A stretch of 64,000 nt of DNA from Catenulispora yoronensis (GTDB taxonomy: Bacteria; Actinomycetota; Actinomycetes; Streptomycetales; Catenulisporaceae). Positions within the stretch are counted from its first letter, which is position 1. Every line of letters begins with the position of its first letter. Below the pieces are notes generated by a model. It was not told the DNA's origin. It did no database searches and was given only the letters and a program-made list of their open reading frames with translations. The translations under genes and the position numbers were made by a program. Shown piece by piece: positions 33,701-40,882 of this stretch. The stretch covers positions 124,001-188,000 of the forward strand of contig NZ_BAAAQN010000006.1 in the NCBI RefSeq assembly GCF_039531695.1, written 5' to 3'.

Positions 33701-35209
33701 TCAGGGGCCCACGCGCTTTCGCAATGCCGAACGGTCCACTTTCTGGCCGGAGGTCAGGGGCAGGCTGGGGACCAGGCGCAGGTCCTCGGGGAGCTTGTGC
33801 TTGGCCAGCCGGGGCCCGGCGAACAGGCGCAGCTCCTCCAGCGTCGGCGGGGCGTCCGGGTCGGCGGGCACCACGAACGCCACCCCGACCTGGCCCATCA
33901 CCGCGTCCGGGCGGGGCACCACGGCCACCTCGCCGACCCCCGCGTACTCCTGCAGCACGGCTTCCACTTCCTGCGGGTGCACGTTGTAGCCGCCGCGGAT
34001 GTACATGTCGTCGCGGCGGCCGGCCAGGCGCAGGCAGCCGACGTCGTCGAGCAGGCCCAGGTCGCCGGTGCGGAGCCAGCCGTCCGGGGTCAGCGCGGCC
34101 CGGGTCGCCGCCGGGTCGTGCCAGTACTCGGCCATGACGGCGGCCGACCGGATCCACACCTCGCCGGCCTCCCCGGCCGGCGGCGCCTGGCCCTCCTCGT
34201 CGCGGATCGAGATCTCGGTGCCGGCCCGCGGGCGACCGACCGTGTGGAAGAGTTCCTCGTCGGGGGCGTCGAAGGCGGTCAGGGTGCCCAGGCCCCCGGA
34301 TTCCGTGGAGGAGTAACGGATCGAGTAGCCCGCGCCGAACGTCGCGCGGGCCCGGCGCACCAGATCGGCGGGCGACGGACCGCCGCCGATGATCAGGGCT
34401 TTGATGTCCTCGGTGTGGTACGCGGCGAGGCCGGAGACCCGCAGCAGCAGCGCGACTTGGGAGGCCACCCCGCCGATCACCGGGATGTGCTCGGCGCAGA
34501 CCAGGTCCAGCGCCTCGCGGGCGCGCCAGCGCGGGAGCAGGTGCAGGCAGTTGCCGGAGAGCAGGTGGCCGGCGAGCTTCGTCATGAAACCGACGTGGTT
34601 CAGGCCGGTGGCGACCAGCAGCGGCATCGGCCCGGACTGCGCCGCGCCGTCCATCCCGGCGATCGCGGCGATCTGCTTCGCCCCGAACAACGCGCCCTTC
34701 GGCAGGCCCGTCGTTCCGGACGTGAAGACGATCGTCTCCGGCTCGCTGTGCGAACGGGGCTTCGGCACGGCGCGCACGCGTTCGCGGCCCAGCAACGGGA
34801 GTCCCGCGGCGAACTCGCGACGATCGCGCGCCTGCCGCACCGGAATGATCTGCGCATCCGGCAGCCGCCCGGTCAGCAGCTCCTCGGTCCCGACCACCAC
34901 GTCCGGCCGCGCCCGCTCCAGCATCGCCTGCCGCTCGGCCGGCGAGTAGTGCCCGCCGATGCCCGCGGTGACGGCCCCGATCTTCGCCAGCGCGCAATAG
35001 GCGACGACGTAGTCGATGGAGTTCGGCAGCAGCAGCGCGGCCACCTGCCCCTGGCCGACGCCCCGCACCGCCAGGCGCGCGGCCATCGCCTCGGAGGACG
35101 CGTTGAGTTGCTGGAAGGACAAGGAGAGCGGGCCACGGCCGGCCACCAGGGCCGGGGCCGGTCCGTGGTCGCGCGCGGCTTTGCGGACGGCGTGGGCGAG
35201 GAAGGTCAT
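33701..35209 (-). CDS. AMP-forming acyl-CoA synthetase (FadD family)
   Basis: The second of three ANL-superfamily acid-CoA ligases in the window (502 residues). Motifs are IVFTSGTTGLPKGAL (about 159-173), IRYSSTESGG (adenine site), WLRTGDLG and the C-terminal LTSGQKVDRSAL with the catalytic Lys near 494. The start ATG follows CAGGGAG. Its sequence is clearly different from the ligases at 3640 and 40883, so the three probably act on different acids rather than being recent duplicates. An operator lies 27 bp upstream. The TetR gene ends 222 bp away on the same strand. Confidence 0.92.
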   Translation of the reverse strand: MTFLAHAVRKAARDHGPAPALVAGRGPLSLSFQQLNASSEAMAARLAVRGVGQGQVAALLLPNSIDYVVAYCALAKIGAVTAGIGGHYSPAERQAMLERARPDVVVGTEELLTGRLPDAQIIPVRQARDRREFAAGLPLLGRERVRAVPKPRSHSEPETIVFTSGTTGLPKGALFGAKQIAAIAGMDGAAQSGPMPLLVATGLNHVGFMTKLAGHLLSGNCLHLLPRWRAREALDLVCAEHIPVIGGVASQVALLLRVSGLAAYHTEDIKALIIGGGPSPADLVRRARATFGAGYSIRYSSTESGGLGTLTAFDAPDEELFHTVGRPRAGTEISIRDEEGQAPPAGEAGEVWIRSAAVMAEYWHDPAATRAALTPDGWLRTGDLGLLDDVGCLRLAGRRDDMYIRGGYNVHPQEVEAVLQEYAGVGEVAVVPRPDAVMGQVGVAFVVPADPDAPPTLEELRLFAGPRLAKHKLPEDLRLVPSLPLTSGQKVDRSALRKRVGP

Positions 35210-35235
35210 CGGAGCTCCCTGAGGGATGGGTACCG

Positions 35236-35254
35236 ATCTGACTCGCGCTCAGAT
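35236..35254. promoter_or_regulatory. TetR-type operator copy, in front of the second acyl-CoA synthetase
   Basis: ATCTGACTCGCGCTCAGAT has 13 of 14 consensus arm positions, with one inner mismatch (CTCAGAT). It lies 27 bp upstream of the start at 35209. Confidence 0.75.
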
Positions 35255-35431
35255 CTTCCCTCGCGCCGCGTGGCTAATCCAGAGGCCCGCGATCCAAGAC
35301 TTCTACGTGATTGATGGTGGAACCGGCCATGTCAGGGACCGGAAAGCGCGAGCCGGATCGCGCAACCTCGCCAGGCCCGGCCCCGACGGCCGGTCCGGAG
35401 ATCCGGTCCGCCGGGCCGGAAGCGGATCCGG

Positions 35432-36085
35432 TCAGGCCGCGACCGGCTTCTTCTGGGTGATCCCCATGTACACCAGCCCGATCATCGCCGCCCGGAGCTC
35501 GGTCAGCTTGATGCTCCAGGCCTCGAACACGCGCTGGTGCGCGGAGATCGAGGCCAGCATCGCGACCAGGGCGCCGGCCGTGGCCGTCGGCGGCATCACG
35601 CCGTCGGCCTTGCCGGCGGACTGCAGTTCGGTCATCGCGTCGGCCAGGGAGAGGGTGACGTTGTTGAGGATCTTCATCCGGATCTTGTGGAAGCGCTTGT
35701 CGCCCTCGGCGGTGGCCAGGTCGACCACGCGCAGGATGGCCTCGTGCTCGTTCCAGAACGCCAGGAAGCCGTCGACCAGTGCCTCGGCCGCCTGCATGCC
35801 GGCCCGGCCGGTCCAGGTGCGGCCGTCGGCGAGCTCCTTGAGGTGCGCGCCGTCCTTGGCCATGTCGTTGGCGATCTCGATGATGGCCGACTCGATGTCC
35901 GGGAAGTACTGGTAGAAGGTGGCCGGGCTGGTCCCGGCGAGCCGCGCCACGTCGATCACGGTGATGGAGCGGTACGGCTGCGACACGAGCATCTCGCCGA
36001 GGCACTCCAGCAGCCGGGCCCGGGTGGCCTGGCCGCGCTTACCCGCGATCCGCCCGTCGACGGTGCGCACTTGCTGAGCTGTCAT
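35432..36085 (-). CDS. TetR-family transcriptional repressor, probable regulator of the 19-bp operators
   Basis: A 217-residue TetR regulator. The DNA-binding domain (about 18-65) reads RARLLECLGEMLVSQPYRSI and DVARLAGTSPATFYQYFPD, with the recognition helix in TSPATFYQYF. The helical ligand domain (about 75-205) is rich in hydrophobic residues, compatible with an acyl-CoA or hydrophobic ligand. It is the only TetR gene in the window and lies in the middle of the operator-bearing genes. A weak operator copy covers its own start codon, suggesting autorepression. It follows the SDR gene at 36168 on the same strand with an 82-bp gap. Its control of the other sites is inferred from number and position, not shown. 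Confidence 0.9.
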   Translation of the reverse strand: MTAQQVRTVDGRIAGKRGQATRARLLECLGEMLVSQPYRSITVIDVARLAGTSPATFYQYFPDIESAIIEIANDMAKDGAHLKELADGRTWTGRAGMQAAEALVDGFLAFWNEHEAILRVVDLATAEGDKRFHKIRMKILNNVTLSLADAMTELQSAGKADGVMPPTATAGALVAMLASISAHQRVFEAWSIKLTELRAAMIGLVYMGITQKKPVAA

Positions 36086-36095
36086 GCCGTCAGTT
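36077..36095. promoter_or_regulatory. Weak operator copy overlapping the tetR start codon
   Basis: AGCTGTCATGCCGTCAGTT has a 6-of-7 right arm and 5-of-7 left arm. The tetR start codon (minus strand, 36083-36085) lies inside it, so binding would block initiation of its own message. Confidence 0.45.
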
Positions 36096-36167
36096 TATTC
36101 GCTGCGGGCCCTCGAACCTGCCCAGACCTGGGTGATCGCCGAAGATCGGCACGCGTTATCATGCTCG

Positions 36168-36941
36168 TCACTTCCCCTCCCCGAACCCTCGCGGACGCGC
36201 CGCCTCCCGCGCGGCGCGGTTGAAGCCCGGCACTTCGCCGCCGCCGTGGACCAGCAGCTCGGCGCCGGAGATGTGGCGGGCCTGCTCCGAGGCCAGGAAC
36301 AGGCAGGCCTCGGCGATGTCGTCGGGCTCGGCCATCCGCCCCATCGGCAGGCCGCGACCGACCGCCTCGGCCGCCTCCGGGCCGCCGTGGTAGGCGGTCA
36401 GCGACTCGGTCAGCACCGGCCCCGGCAATACGCAGTTCACCCGGATCCGCGGCGCCCATTCCAGCGCCAGGCTCTTGGTCAGCGCCGCCAGCGCGGCCTT
36501 GGCGGCGCCGTAGACGGCGGTGCCCGGACTCGGGCGGGTGCCGGCCACCGAGCCGATGTTCACGATGGCGGCGCCGCCGTGCTCCGGGGTCAGGGGGTAT
36601 GCGCACTGCGCGGCGTAGAGGACCCCGAGGACATTGAGGTCGAACGCGGCGCGGGCCGCCGCCTCCGGATAGTCCAGCGCCGGGCCGGGCCGCGCGCCGC
36701 CGGCGTTGTTGACGAGCACGTCGACGCGGCCGAACTCGGCGGCGACGGTCGCGAAGGCCGCGCGCACGGCCGCCCGGGAGCCCAGATCGGCGGCCAGGAA
36801 GCGCCCGACGGCCTGCCGGGGCTCGGTGCGCGCCAGCGTCACCACGGTGGCCCCGGCGGCCTCGAACCGCGCCGCGACCGCCCGTCCGATACCCCGGGTC
36901 CCGCCGGTGACGACGGCGACCCGTCCGGCGAACGACGTCAC
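36168..36941 (-). CDS. SDR-family oxidoreductase
   Basis: A 257-residue classical short-chain dehydrogenase. VAVVTGGTRGIGRAVAARFE is the cofactor motif, NNAGG the second NAD(P) motif, and IGSVAGT...YGAAK holds catalytic Ser, Tyr and Lys. C-terminal GAELLVHGGGEVPG is normal for the family. The GTG at 36941 is chosen because the conserved fold begins four residues later and no ATG lies nearer; the ribosome site (AGGCGG) is close and weak. The long upstream extension of the frame is low-complexity and unlikely to be translated. It is upstream of tetR on the same strand and has no clear operator. Confidence 0.82.
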   Translation of the reverse strand: MTSFAGRVAVVTGGTRGIGRAVAARFEAAGATVVTLARTEPRQAVGRFLAADLGSRAAVRAAFATVAAEFGRVDVLVNNAGGARPGPALDYPEAAARAAFDLNVLGVLYAAQCAYPLTPEHGGAAIVNIGSVAGTRPSPGTAVYGAAKAALAALTKSLALEWAPRIRVNCVLPGPVLTESLTAYHGGPEAAEAVGRGLPMGRMAEPDDIAEACLFLASEQARHISGAELLVHGGGEVPGFNRAAREAARPRGFGEGK

Positions 36942-37144
36942 ATCCGCCTGTGTATCAGAGGTCGCTCCACCACGGAAGAACCATGATTTCGCCGTACCGG
37001 GCCACGCCGCGGTCCACCGGAGTCCGGCCCGCGCCACCGTTCCGCCGCCCCTTCCCACAACGGGTTCCGCCCGGATCGTCCCGCGCCGGACCCGGGTTGG
37101 GGAGACGCGACGCAGTCCCCTTTCACCCGGTTGGAGGATTGACC

Positions 37145-38014
37145 GTGACCGAAGCCGGGTGTCGACTCTTGCACAGTCCGGAGGAGATGACGATGGGCGA
37201 TTCCGCCGCTGTACCCCTGGTCGCACCCGCTGTTGGCGGGGACGACGAACCCTTCTTAGGCATGGCGTGGGCCGAGGCCATCGAGGCCACGGAACTCCTG
37301 CGCTCGGCACTGGCCGCCCTCGGCCTCGCCGAGGAGATCCCGCGCCTGCGCGGTGATGTCAACGTCTACGGCCGGCCGATGGTGACCGTCGGGCGGATCA
37401 GCCCGACGGCGGCCCGGCGGCTGGCCGCGGCCCTGAGCCGGGCGGCACAGCACCAGCCGCGCGTCTACGGGCAGGCACCGCCGCCGGTCCGCGGCGAGAC
37501 CGCCAACGGCTGCGCGGTACCCGGCCACCCGGTGCCCGGCCACCTGGTGCCGGCGTCGACAGCGCCGGCCACCGGCCCGACCGCGAACCCGGGCCCGGCC
37601 GGAACCCCGGCTCGGACCCCGGTTTTCGCACCGCTCCCGACCTCGAATCCGGCCCCGGCCTTCGCACCGCTCCCGAATACGGCCCCGGCTTTCCCTTCGG
37701 CCGTGAATCCGGCTCCGGTCCTGACCCAGACCGCCAATCCGGCTCCGGTCCTGACTTCGGTTCCGGCTCCGGCCGTGAATCCGGTTCCGGCTCAGGTCTT
37801 CGCTCCGGCTCCGACGCCGGCTGTGGCCCCGGCCCTCACCCCGACGCCGGTGCCACCGCCGCCGTCCCTGTGCGGCCCGGCCCTGCCCCAGGTTCCCGGG
37901 CCGGCCGTGACCGCGCTGAGCGCGCTGACCGCGTTGCCGGGCCTGCCGGCCGCGCCCCGGACGGCGGGTGGTCTGCCCCCCTCGCCGACCGATCCGGTGC
38001 GGCTGCCGGCCTGA
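37145..38014 (+). CDS. Hypothetical protein with short conserved head and long Pro/Ala-rich repeats
   Basis: A 289-residue protein I do not recognise. Residues of about 15-105 look folded: AWAEAIEATELLRSALAALG and a small beta segment DVNVYGRPMVTVGRISPTAA followed by a helix. From about 120 to the end it is Pro/Ala/Thr-rich, with irregular repeats such as NPAPVLT and FAPLP. No signal peptide or membrane segment is evident. GTG 37145 is chosen for its GGAGG site seven bases upstream; an ATG at 37187 with GGAGGAG nearby is an equal rival. The repetitive part has strong coding-like codon bias on this strand, and the long opposite frame has none. Confidence 0.55.
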   Translation: MTEAGCRLLHSPEEMTMGDSAAVPLVAPAVGGDDEPFLGMAWAEAIEATELLRSALAALGLAEEIPRLRGDVNVYGRPMVTVGRISPTAARRLAAALSRAAQHQPRVYGQAPPPVRGETANGCAVPGHPVPGHLVPASTAPATGPTANPGPAGTPARTPVFAPLPTSNPAPAFAPLPNTAPAFPSAVNPAPVLTQTANPAPVLTSVPAPAVNPVPAQVFAPAPTPAVAPALTPTPVPPPPSLCGPALPQVPGPAVTALSALTALPGLPAAPRTAGGLPPSPTDPVRLPA

Positions 38015-38045
38015 GCGCGGCTGCGCGATCGGCGGCCACGAAGCA

Positions 38046-38083
38046 GACGGCGGCCGGGCCCGCGGGAAGGACCGGCCGCCGTC
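38046..38083. terminator. 12-bp-stem hairpin after the Pro-rich gene
   Basis: GACGGCGGCCGG at 38046-38057 pairs perfectly with CCGGCCGCCGTC at 38072-38083 over 14 nt. It begins 32 bp after the stop codon at 38014 and is a likely rho-independent-type end without a T-run. Confidence 0.6.
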
Positions 38084-38230
38084 ACCACCTCGAAGGTGGT
38101 TGCCGCGTGGGGGGTGCATGCAAAGTAGCACCCTGAGGTACTCGCCGACCATGGTTTCCGTGCAGGGATTAAAGGTCCTGCGAAACGTGGTGGCGCGGGG
38201 GCGTCCGGATCCCGGTGCGGGCACGCGGAG

Positions 38231-38260
38231 GCGGCTGGAGCCCGACACGGCTCCAGCCGC
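38231..38260. terminator. 10-bp-stem hairpin in the convergent gap
   Basis: GCGGCTGGAG at 38231-38240 pairs perfectly with CTCCAGCCGC at 38251-38260 over a 10-nt loop. It lies about 150 bp beyond the end of the enoyl-CoA hydratase gene on the minus strand and could stop transcription from either side. Confidence 0.5.
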
Positions 38261-38407
38261 GAACCCGGTTGACTCGGGGGGATCGCCAACCGGGGTGGGT
38301 GCCGATCCCGCGGTCACCCACGTCTTGACCTGCCGCAGCAGCGTACGAGTCAGGGTTCGAACGCCGCCAGCGTTTCGCCGCTGGGGCGAAAGGCTTCGCG
38401 GCCCGCC

Positions 38408-39199
38408 TCACCGGGCCCGCCAGCCCTCGCCCCGGGGCCGCTCCCGGAACAGCTCGGCCTGCCGCTCGGCGCCGAGGTTCCCCAGCCGCACCAGATGCGG
38501 TGCCAGCCCGAGCGCCTGGCCCTTCGCCATCTCCCGCGCGGCCCAGATCGCCCGCACCGTGCCCTCCACCGCGCTCGGCTCGCTGTCCGCGACGACCCGC
38601 GCGGCCCACTCGGCGGCGGTCGCCAGCGCCGCGTTGTCCGGCACCACCTCGCTGACGAGGCCGATCTCGTGCGCCCGGCGGGCCGTCATCCGTTCGGCGG
38701 TGCCGAGCAGCGCCAGCCGGGCGAGTTCGCCGTGCGGCATGCGCTGCGCCAGGTGCACGGCCTCGTAGGCCGGCACCATGCCGTAGCTGACATGCGGATC
38801 GAAGAAGGTGGCGTGCTCGGCGGCGATGATGAACTCGCACTCGCCGAGCAGGTAGAACGCCCCGCCGCAGGCCATGCCGTTGACCGCGGCGATCACCGGC
38901 TTCCAGAGGTCGGCGGACTTCGGGCCGAGCGCGATGCCGGGGTCGTCGACCATGAACGGCGACGACGGCTGCGGCACCCGGGCGTCCCGGTCGATACCGG
39001 TGCAGAACGCCCGGTCCCCGCTGCCGGTCACGACCACGCAGCGCACCGAGTCGCGGTGCCGCAGCGTTTTCCACAGGCTGTGGATCTCGTCGGCCATCAC
39101 CAGGTCGAAGGCGTTGAGCCGCTCGGGCCGGTGCAGCGTCACCCGGGCGACGCCGTCCCGCTCCCGGTATTGGAGGGTACTGAATTCGAGATCACTCAT
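38408..39199 (-). CDS. Enoyl-CoA hydratase/isomerase family protein
   Basis: A crotonase-fold protein of 263 residues. GVARVTLHRPERLNAFD opens the fold, GDRAFCTGIDRDAR is the first oxyanion loop and AAVNGMACGGAFYLLGECEFIIA the second. The segment HVSYGMVPAYEAVHLAQRMP lacks the Glu pair of classical hydratases, so the exact reaction (hydration, isomerisation, or C-C cleavage) is open. It is the third gene of a leftward thiolase-DUF35-hydratase operon and overlaps the DUF35 gene by 8 bp. The operon context suggests it prepares the beta-hydroxyacyl-CoA that the upstream aldolase-like pair would cleave. Confidence 0.88.
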   Translation of the reverse strand: MSDLEFSTLQYRERDGVARVTLHRPERLNAFDLVMADEIHSLWKTLRHRDSVRCVVVTGSGDRAFCTGIDRDARVPQPSSPFMVDDPGIALGPKSADLWKPVIAAVNGMACGGAFYLLGECEFIIAAEHATFFDPHVSYGMVPAYEAVHLAQRMPHGELARLALLGTAERMTARRAHEIGLVSEVVPDNAALATAAEWAARVVADSEPSAVEGTVRAIWAAREMAKGQALGLAPHLVRLGNLGAERQAELFRERPRGEGWRAR

Positions 39200-39614
39200 C
39201 GGGCGTCCAGGCCGCCACGGCGAGCCCCTCCAACTCCCGGAACACCACGCGGACCGGCTGCCCGATCTCGATCGTGGCCGGGTCCACCGAGTCGATGCCG
39301 GCCTCGGGAGAAGCGACCAGATTGCCGACCAGCCGCAGCCGCCGGTCCTCCTCCAGCTCCACGACCACCACCGGATACGGCGCGAGCGCCGCGTAGTCCG
39401 GCAGCAGCGGCGGACGCGGCACGGCGAAGGACCAGATGTGGCCCCGCCCCGACATCCGCTTCCACGCGAATTCAGTGCTCTGACACCGCGGGCACATCGG
39501 GCGCGGCGGGAAGAGGACCTCGCCGCAGCGCGCGCAGGTCTGCATCCGCAACTCGCCCTGGGCGGCGTACTCGAAGAACGGCGCGCCGTCGGCGTCGACG
39601 AACGGTTTGAGCAT
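39192..39614 (-). CDS. DUF35/OB-fold zinc-ribbon protein, partner of the thiolase-like protein
   Basis: A 140-residue protein with a rubredoxin-like zinc ribbon (Cys27, Cys30, Cys41, Cys44 in CARCGEVLF and MCPRCQS) followed by an OB-fold. Such proteins bind CoA thioesters and complex with thiolase-like enzymes; in steroid side-chain degradation the ChsH2 DUF35 domain pairs with Ltp2 to make an aldolase. The start ATG at 39614 has AAGGAG nine or so bases upstream. It follows the thiolase-like gene by 14 bp and overlaps the hydratase gene by 8 bp, strongly supporting a functional unit. Confidence 0.9.
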   Translation of the reverse strand: MLKPFVDADGAPFFEYAAQGELRMQTCARCGEVLFPPRPMCPRCQSTEFAWKRMSGRGHIWSFAVPRPPLLPDYAALAPYPVVVVELEEDRRLRLVGNLVASPEAGIDSVDPATIEIGQPVRVVFRELEGLAVAAWTPDE

Positions 39615-39628
39615 CTGGGCAGCCTCCT

Positions 39629-40786
39629 TCAGTCCCGGCGCAGCAGGACGGCCGACGTCGGTACAGCTTCGCCCGCGGTGACCAGGCATGTCGAGGCCCC
39701 GGCGACCTGGTTCGTGGAGGTCCCGCGCAGCTGCCGCACGCCCTCGTTGATCAGGTTGAAGCCGTGGACGTAGGCCTCGGACAGGCCGCCGCCGGAGGTG
39801 TTGATCGGCAGCCGCCCGCCGAGTTCGAGCGCGCCGTCCTCGGTGAAGGAGCCGCCCTCGCCCTTGCCGCAGAAGCCGTATCCCTCCAGGGACAAGGGGA
39901 TCAGCGGGGTGAAGGCATCGTAGATCTGCGCGACGTCGACGTCCCCGGGCCCGAGGTCGGAGTGCTTCCAGAGCTGCCGCGCCGCGATCCACGACGGCCC
40001 GGCGAGCGGGTCGTCGTTCCAGTAGTTGACCATGCCGTGGTGCTGGGCGGGCAGGCCCTGTCCGAAGGCGTGCACGTACACCGGCGGCTGCCGGCAGTCC
40101 CGGGCGCGCTCGGCGGAGACCAGGACCACCGCGAGCGCGCCGTCGGTCTCCAGGCAGTTGTCGAACAGGCACAGCGGATCGGAGATCATCCGGGCCTGGA
40201 GATAGTCGTCCATCGTGAGTTCGCGGCCGTACATGATCGCCGCCGGGTTGGCGTTCGCGCGGTTGCGGCAGGCGATGGCGACGTTGCCGAGGTGTTCGCG
40301 GGTGAGCCCGTACTCGTGCATGTACCGCCGGGCCAGGACCGCGATCTCGTCGACCGGGCGCAGCAGGCCGAAGGGCCGGGTCCACTGCGCCGGGGTGGGG
40401 AGCTGGTTCACCGTGTCGGTCCACGGCCGCGGCCCGCTGCCGCGCTTGCGCGAGCGCCAGGCGACCCCGACCTCGGCCTGGCCGGTCGCGATCGCCATGG
40501 CCAGATGCCCGATGGTGGCGCAGGAGCCGCCGCCGCCGAAGCCGACGCGGGAGAAGAAGGTGACGTCGCCGGCGCCCACGGCCTTGGCCACCTCGACCTC
40601 GTCGGTGGCCTCCATGGTGTAGGCGGCGAAGGCGTCGACCTCGTGCGCGGCGATGCCGGCGTCGTCCAGGGCCATGGCGATGGCCCGGCAGGCGAGCGCC
40701 TTCTCGGACAGCTCCAGGTGTTTGGCGAACTCGGTCTGGCCGATGCCGGCGATCGCGGCCCGGTCCTGCAAGGGCGTCGGACTCAT
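39629..40786 (-). CDS. Thiolase-superfamily protein, Ltp2-like (possible retro-aldolase)
   Basis: A 385-residue thiolase-fold protein of the lipid-transfer group. Cys89 in GGGGSCATIGHL may mark the usual nucleophile region, but the canonical C-terminal GHPxGATG is replaced by INTSGGGLSEAYVHGFNL (about 328-345). Tyr289 (QIYDAFTP) and Tyr339 (SEAYVHG) lie 50 residues apart, as I would expect for the tyrosines implicated in Ltp2 retro-aldol chemistry. With the adjacent DUF35 protein this suggests C-C cleavage of a beta-hydroxyacyl-CoA rather than thiolysis. ATG 40786 is preferred over 40798, which would start inside the operator. Confidence 0.85.
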   Translation of the reverse strand: MSPTPLQDRAAIAGIGQTEFAKHLELSEKALACRAIAMALDDAGIAAHEVDAFAAYTMEATDEVEVAKAVGAGDVTFFSRVGFGGGGSCATIGHLAMAIATGQAEVGVAWRSRKRGSGPRPWTDTVNQLPTPAQWTRPFGLLRPVDEIAVLARRYMHEYGLTREHLGNVAIACRNRANANPAAIMYGRELTMDDYLQARMISDPLCLFDNCLETDGALAVVLVSAERARDCRQPPVYVHAFGQGLPAQHHGMVNYWNDDPLAGPSWIAARQLWKHSDLGPGDVDVAQIYDAFTPLIPLSLEGYGFCGKGEGGSFTEDGALELGGRLPINTSGGGLSEAYVHGFNLINEGVRQLRGTSTNQVAGASTCLVTAGEAVPTSAVLLRRD

Positions 40787-40796
40787 GCACCTTCCC

Positions 40797-40815
40797 ATCT
40801 GACGCGGCGTCAGAT
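40797..40815. promoter_or_regulatory. TetR-type operator copy between the thiolase operon and the FadD3-like gene
   Basis: ATCTGACGCGGCGTCAGAT is a perfect 7+5+7 palindrome. It lies 10 bp upstream of the thiolase-like start (minus) and 67 bp upstream of the FadD3-like start (plus), so one site could control both directions. Confidence 0.85.
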
Positions 40816-40882
40816 ATCTGCCTATCATGGGCCCCGGCACGGTGCCAGAGCCAACTTTCCCTCGCGCGAAAGGCCCTCGGTG

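Larger units (their letters stand above)
38015..38407. other. 393-bp intergenic region dense in hairpins
   Basis: No credible gene is seen between the convergent stop codons. There are five inverted repeats: 38046-38083 (12-bp stem), 38084-38100 (7-bp stem, 3-nt loop), 38112-38133 (GGGTGC/GCACCC), 38231-38260 (10-bp stem) and 38373-38391 (7-bp stem). This is more structure than one bidirectional terminator needs. A structured RNA is possible, but it does not match tmRNA, SRP RNA or RNase P RNA features that I can recall. Confidence 0.55.

Noticed and set aside
36942..37310. N-terminal extension of the SDR at 36168 to an ATG at 37310
   Set aside because: The extra 123 codons are Arg/Pro-rich, antisense to the next gene, and lie before the conserved Rossmann start.
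37256..38317. A minus-strand open frame of 353 codons across the Pro-rich gene and the following gap
   Set aside because: It is Arg/Gly/Ser repetitive with no motif, crosses several strong hairpins, and has no ribosome site. The plus-strand gene is the better, though uncertain, choice.
38340..38391. A possible tRNA 3' half, from GGGTTCGAAC near 38353
   Set aside because: The five bases on either side do not pair as a T-stem and no acceptor or anticodon arm can be drawn; it is only a T-loop-like string.
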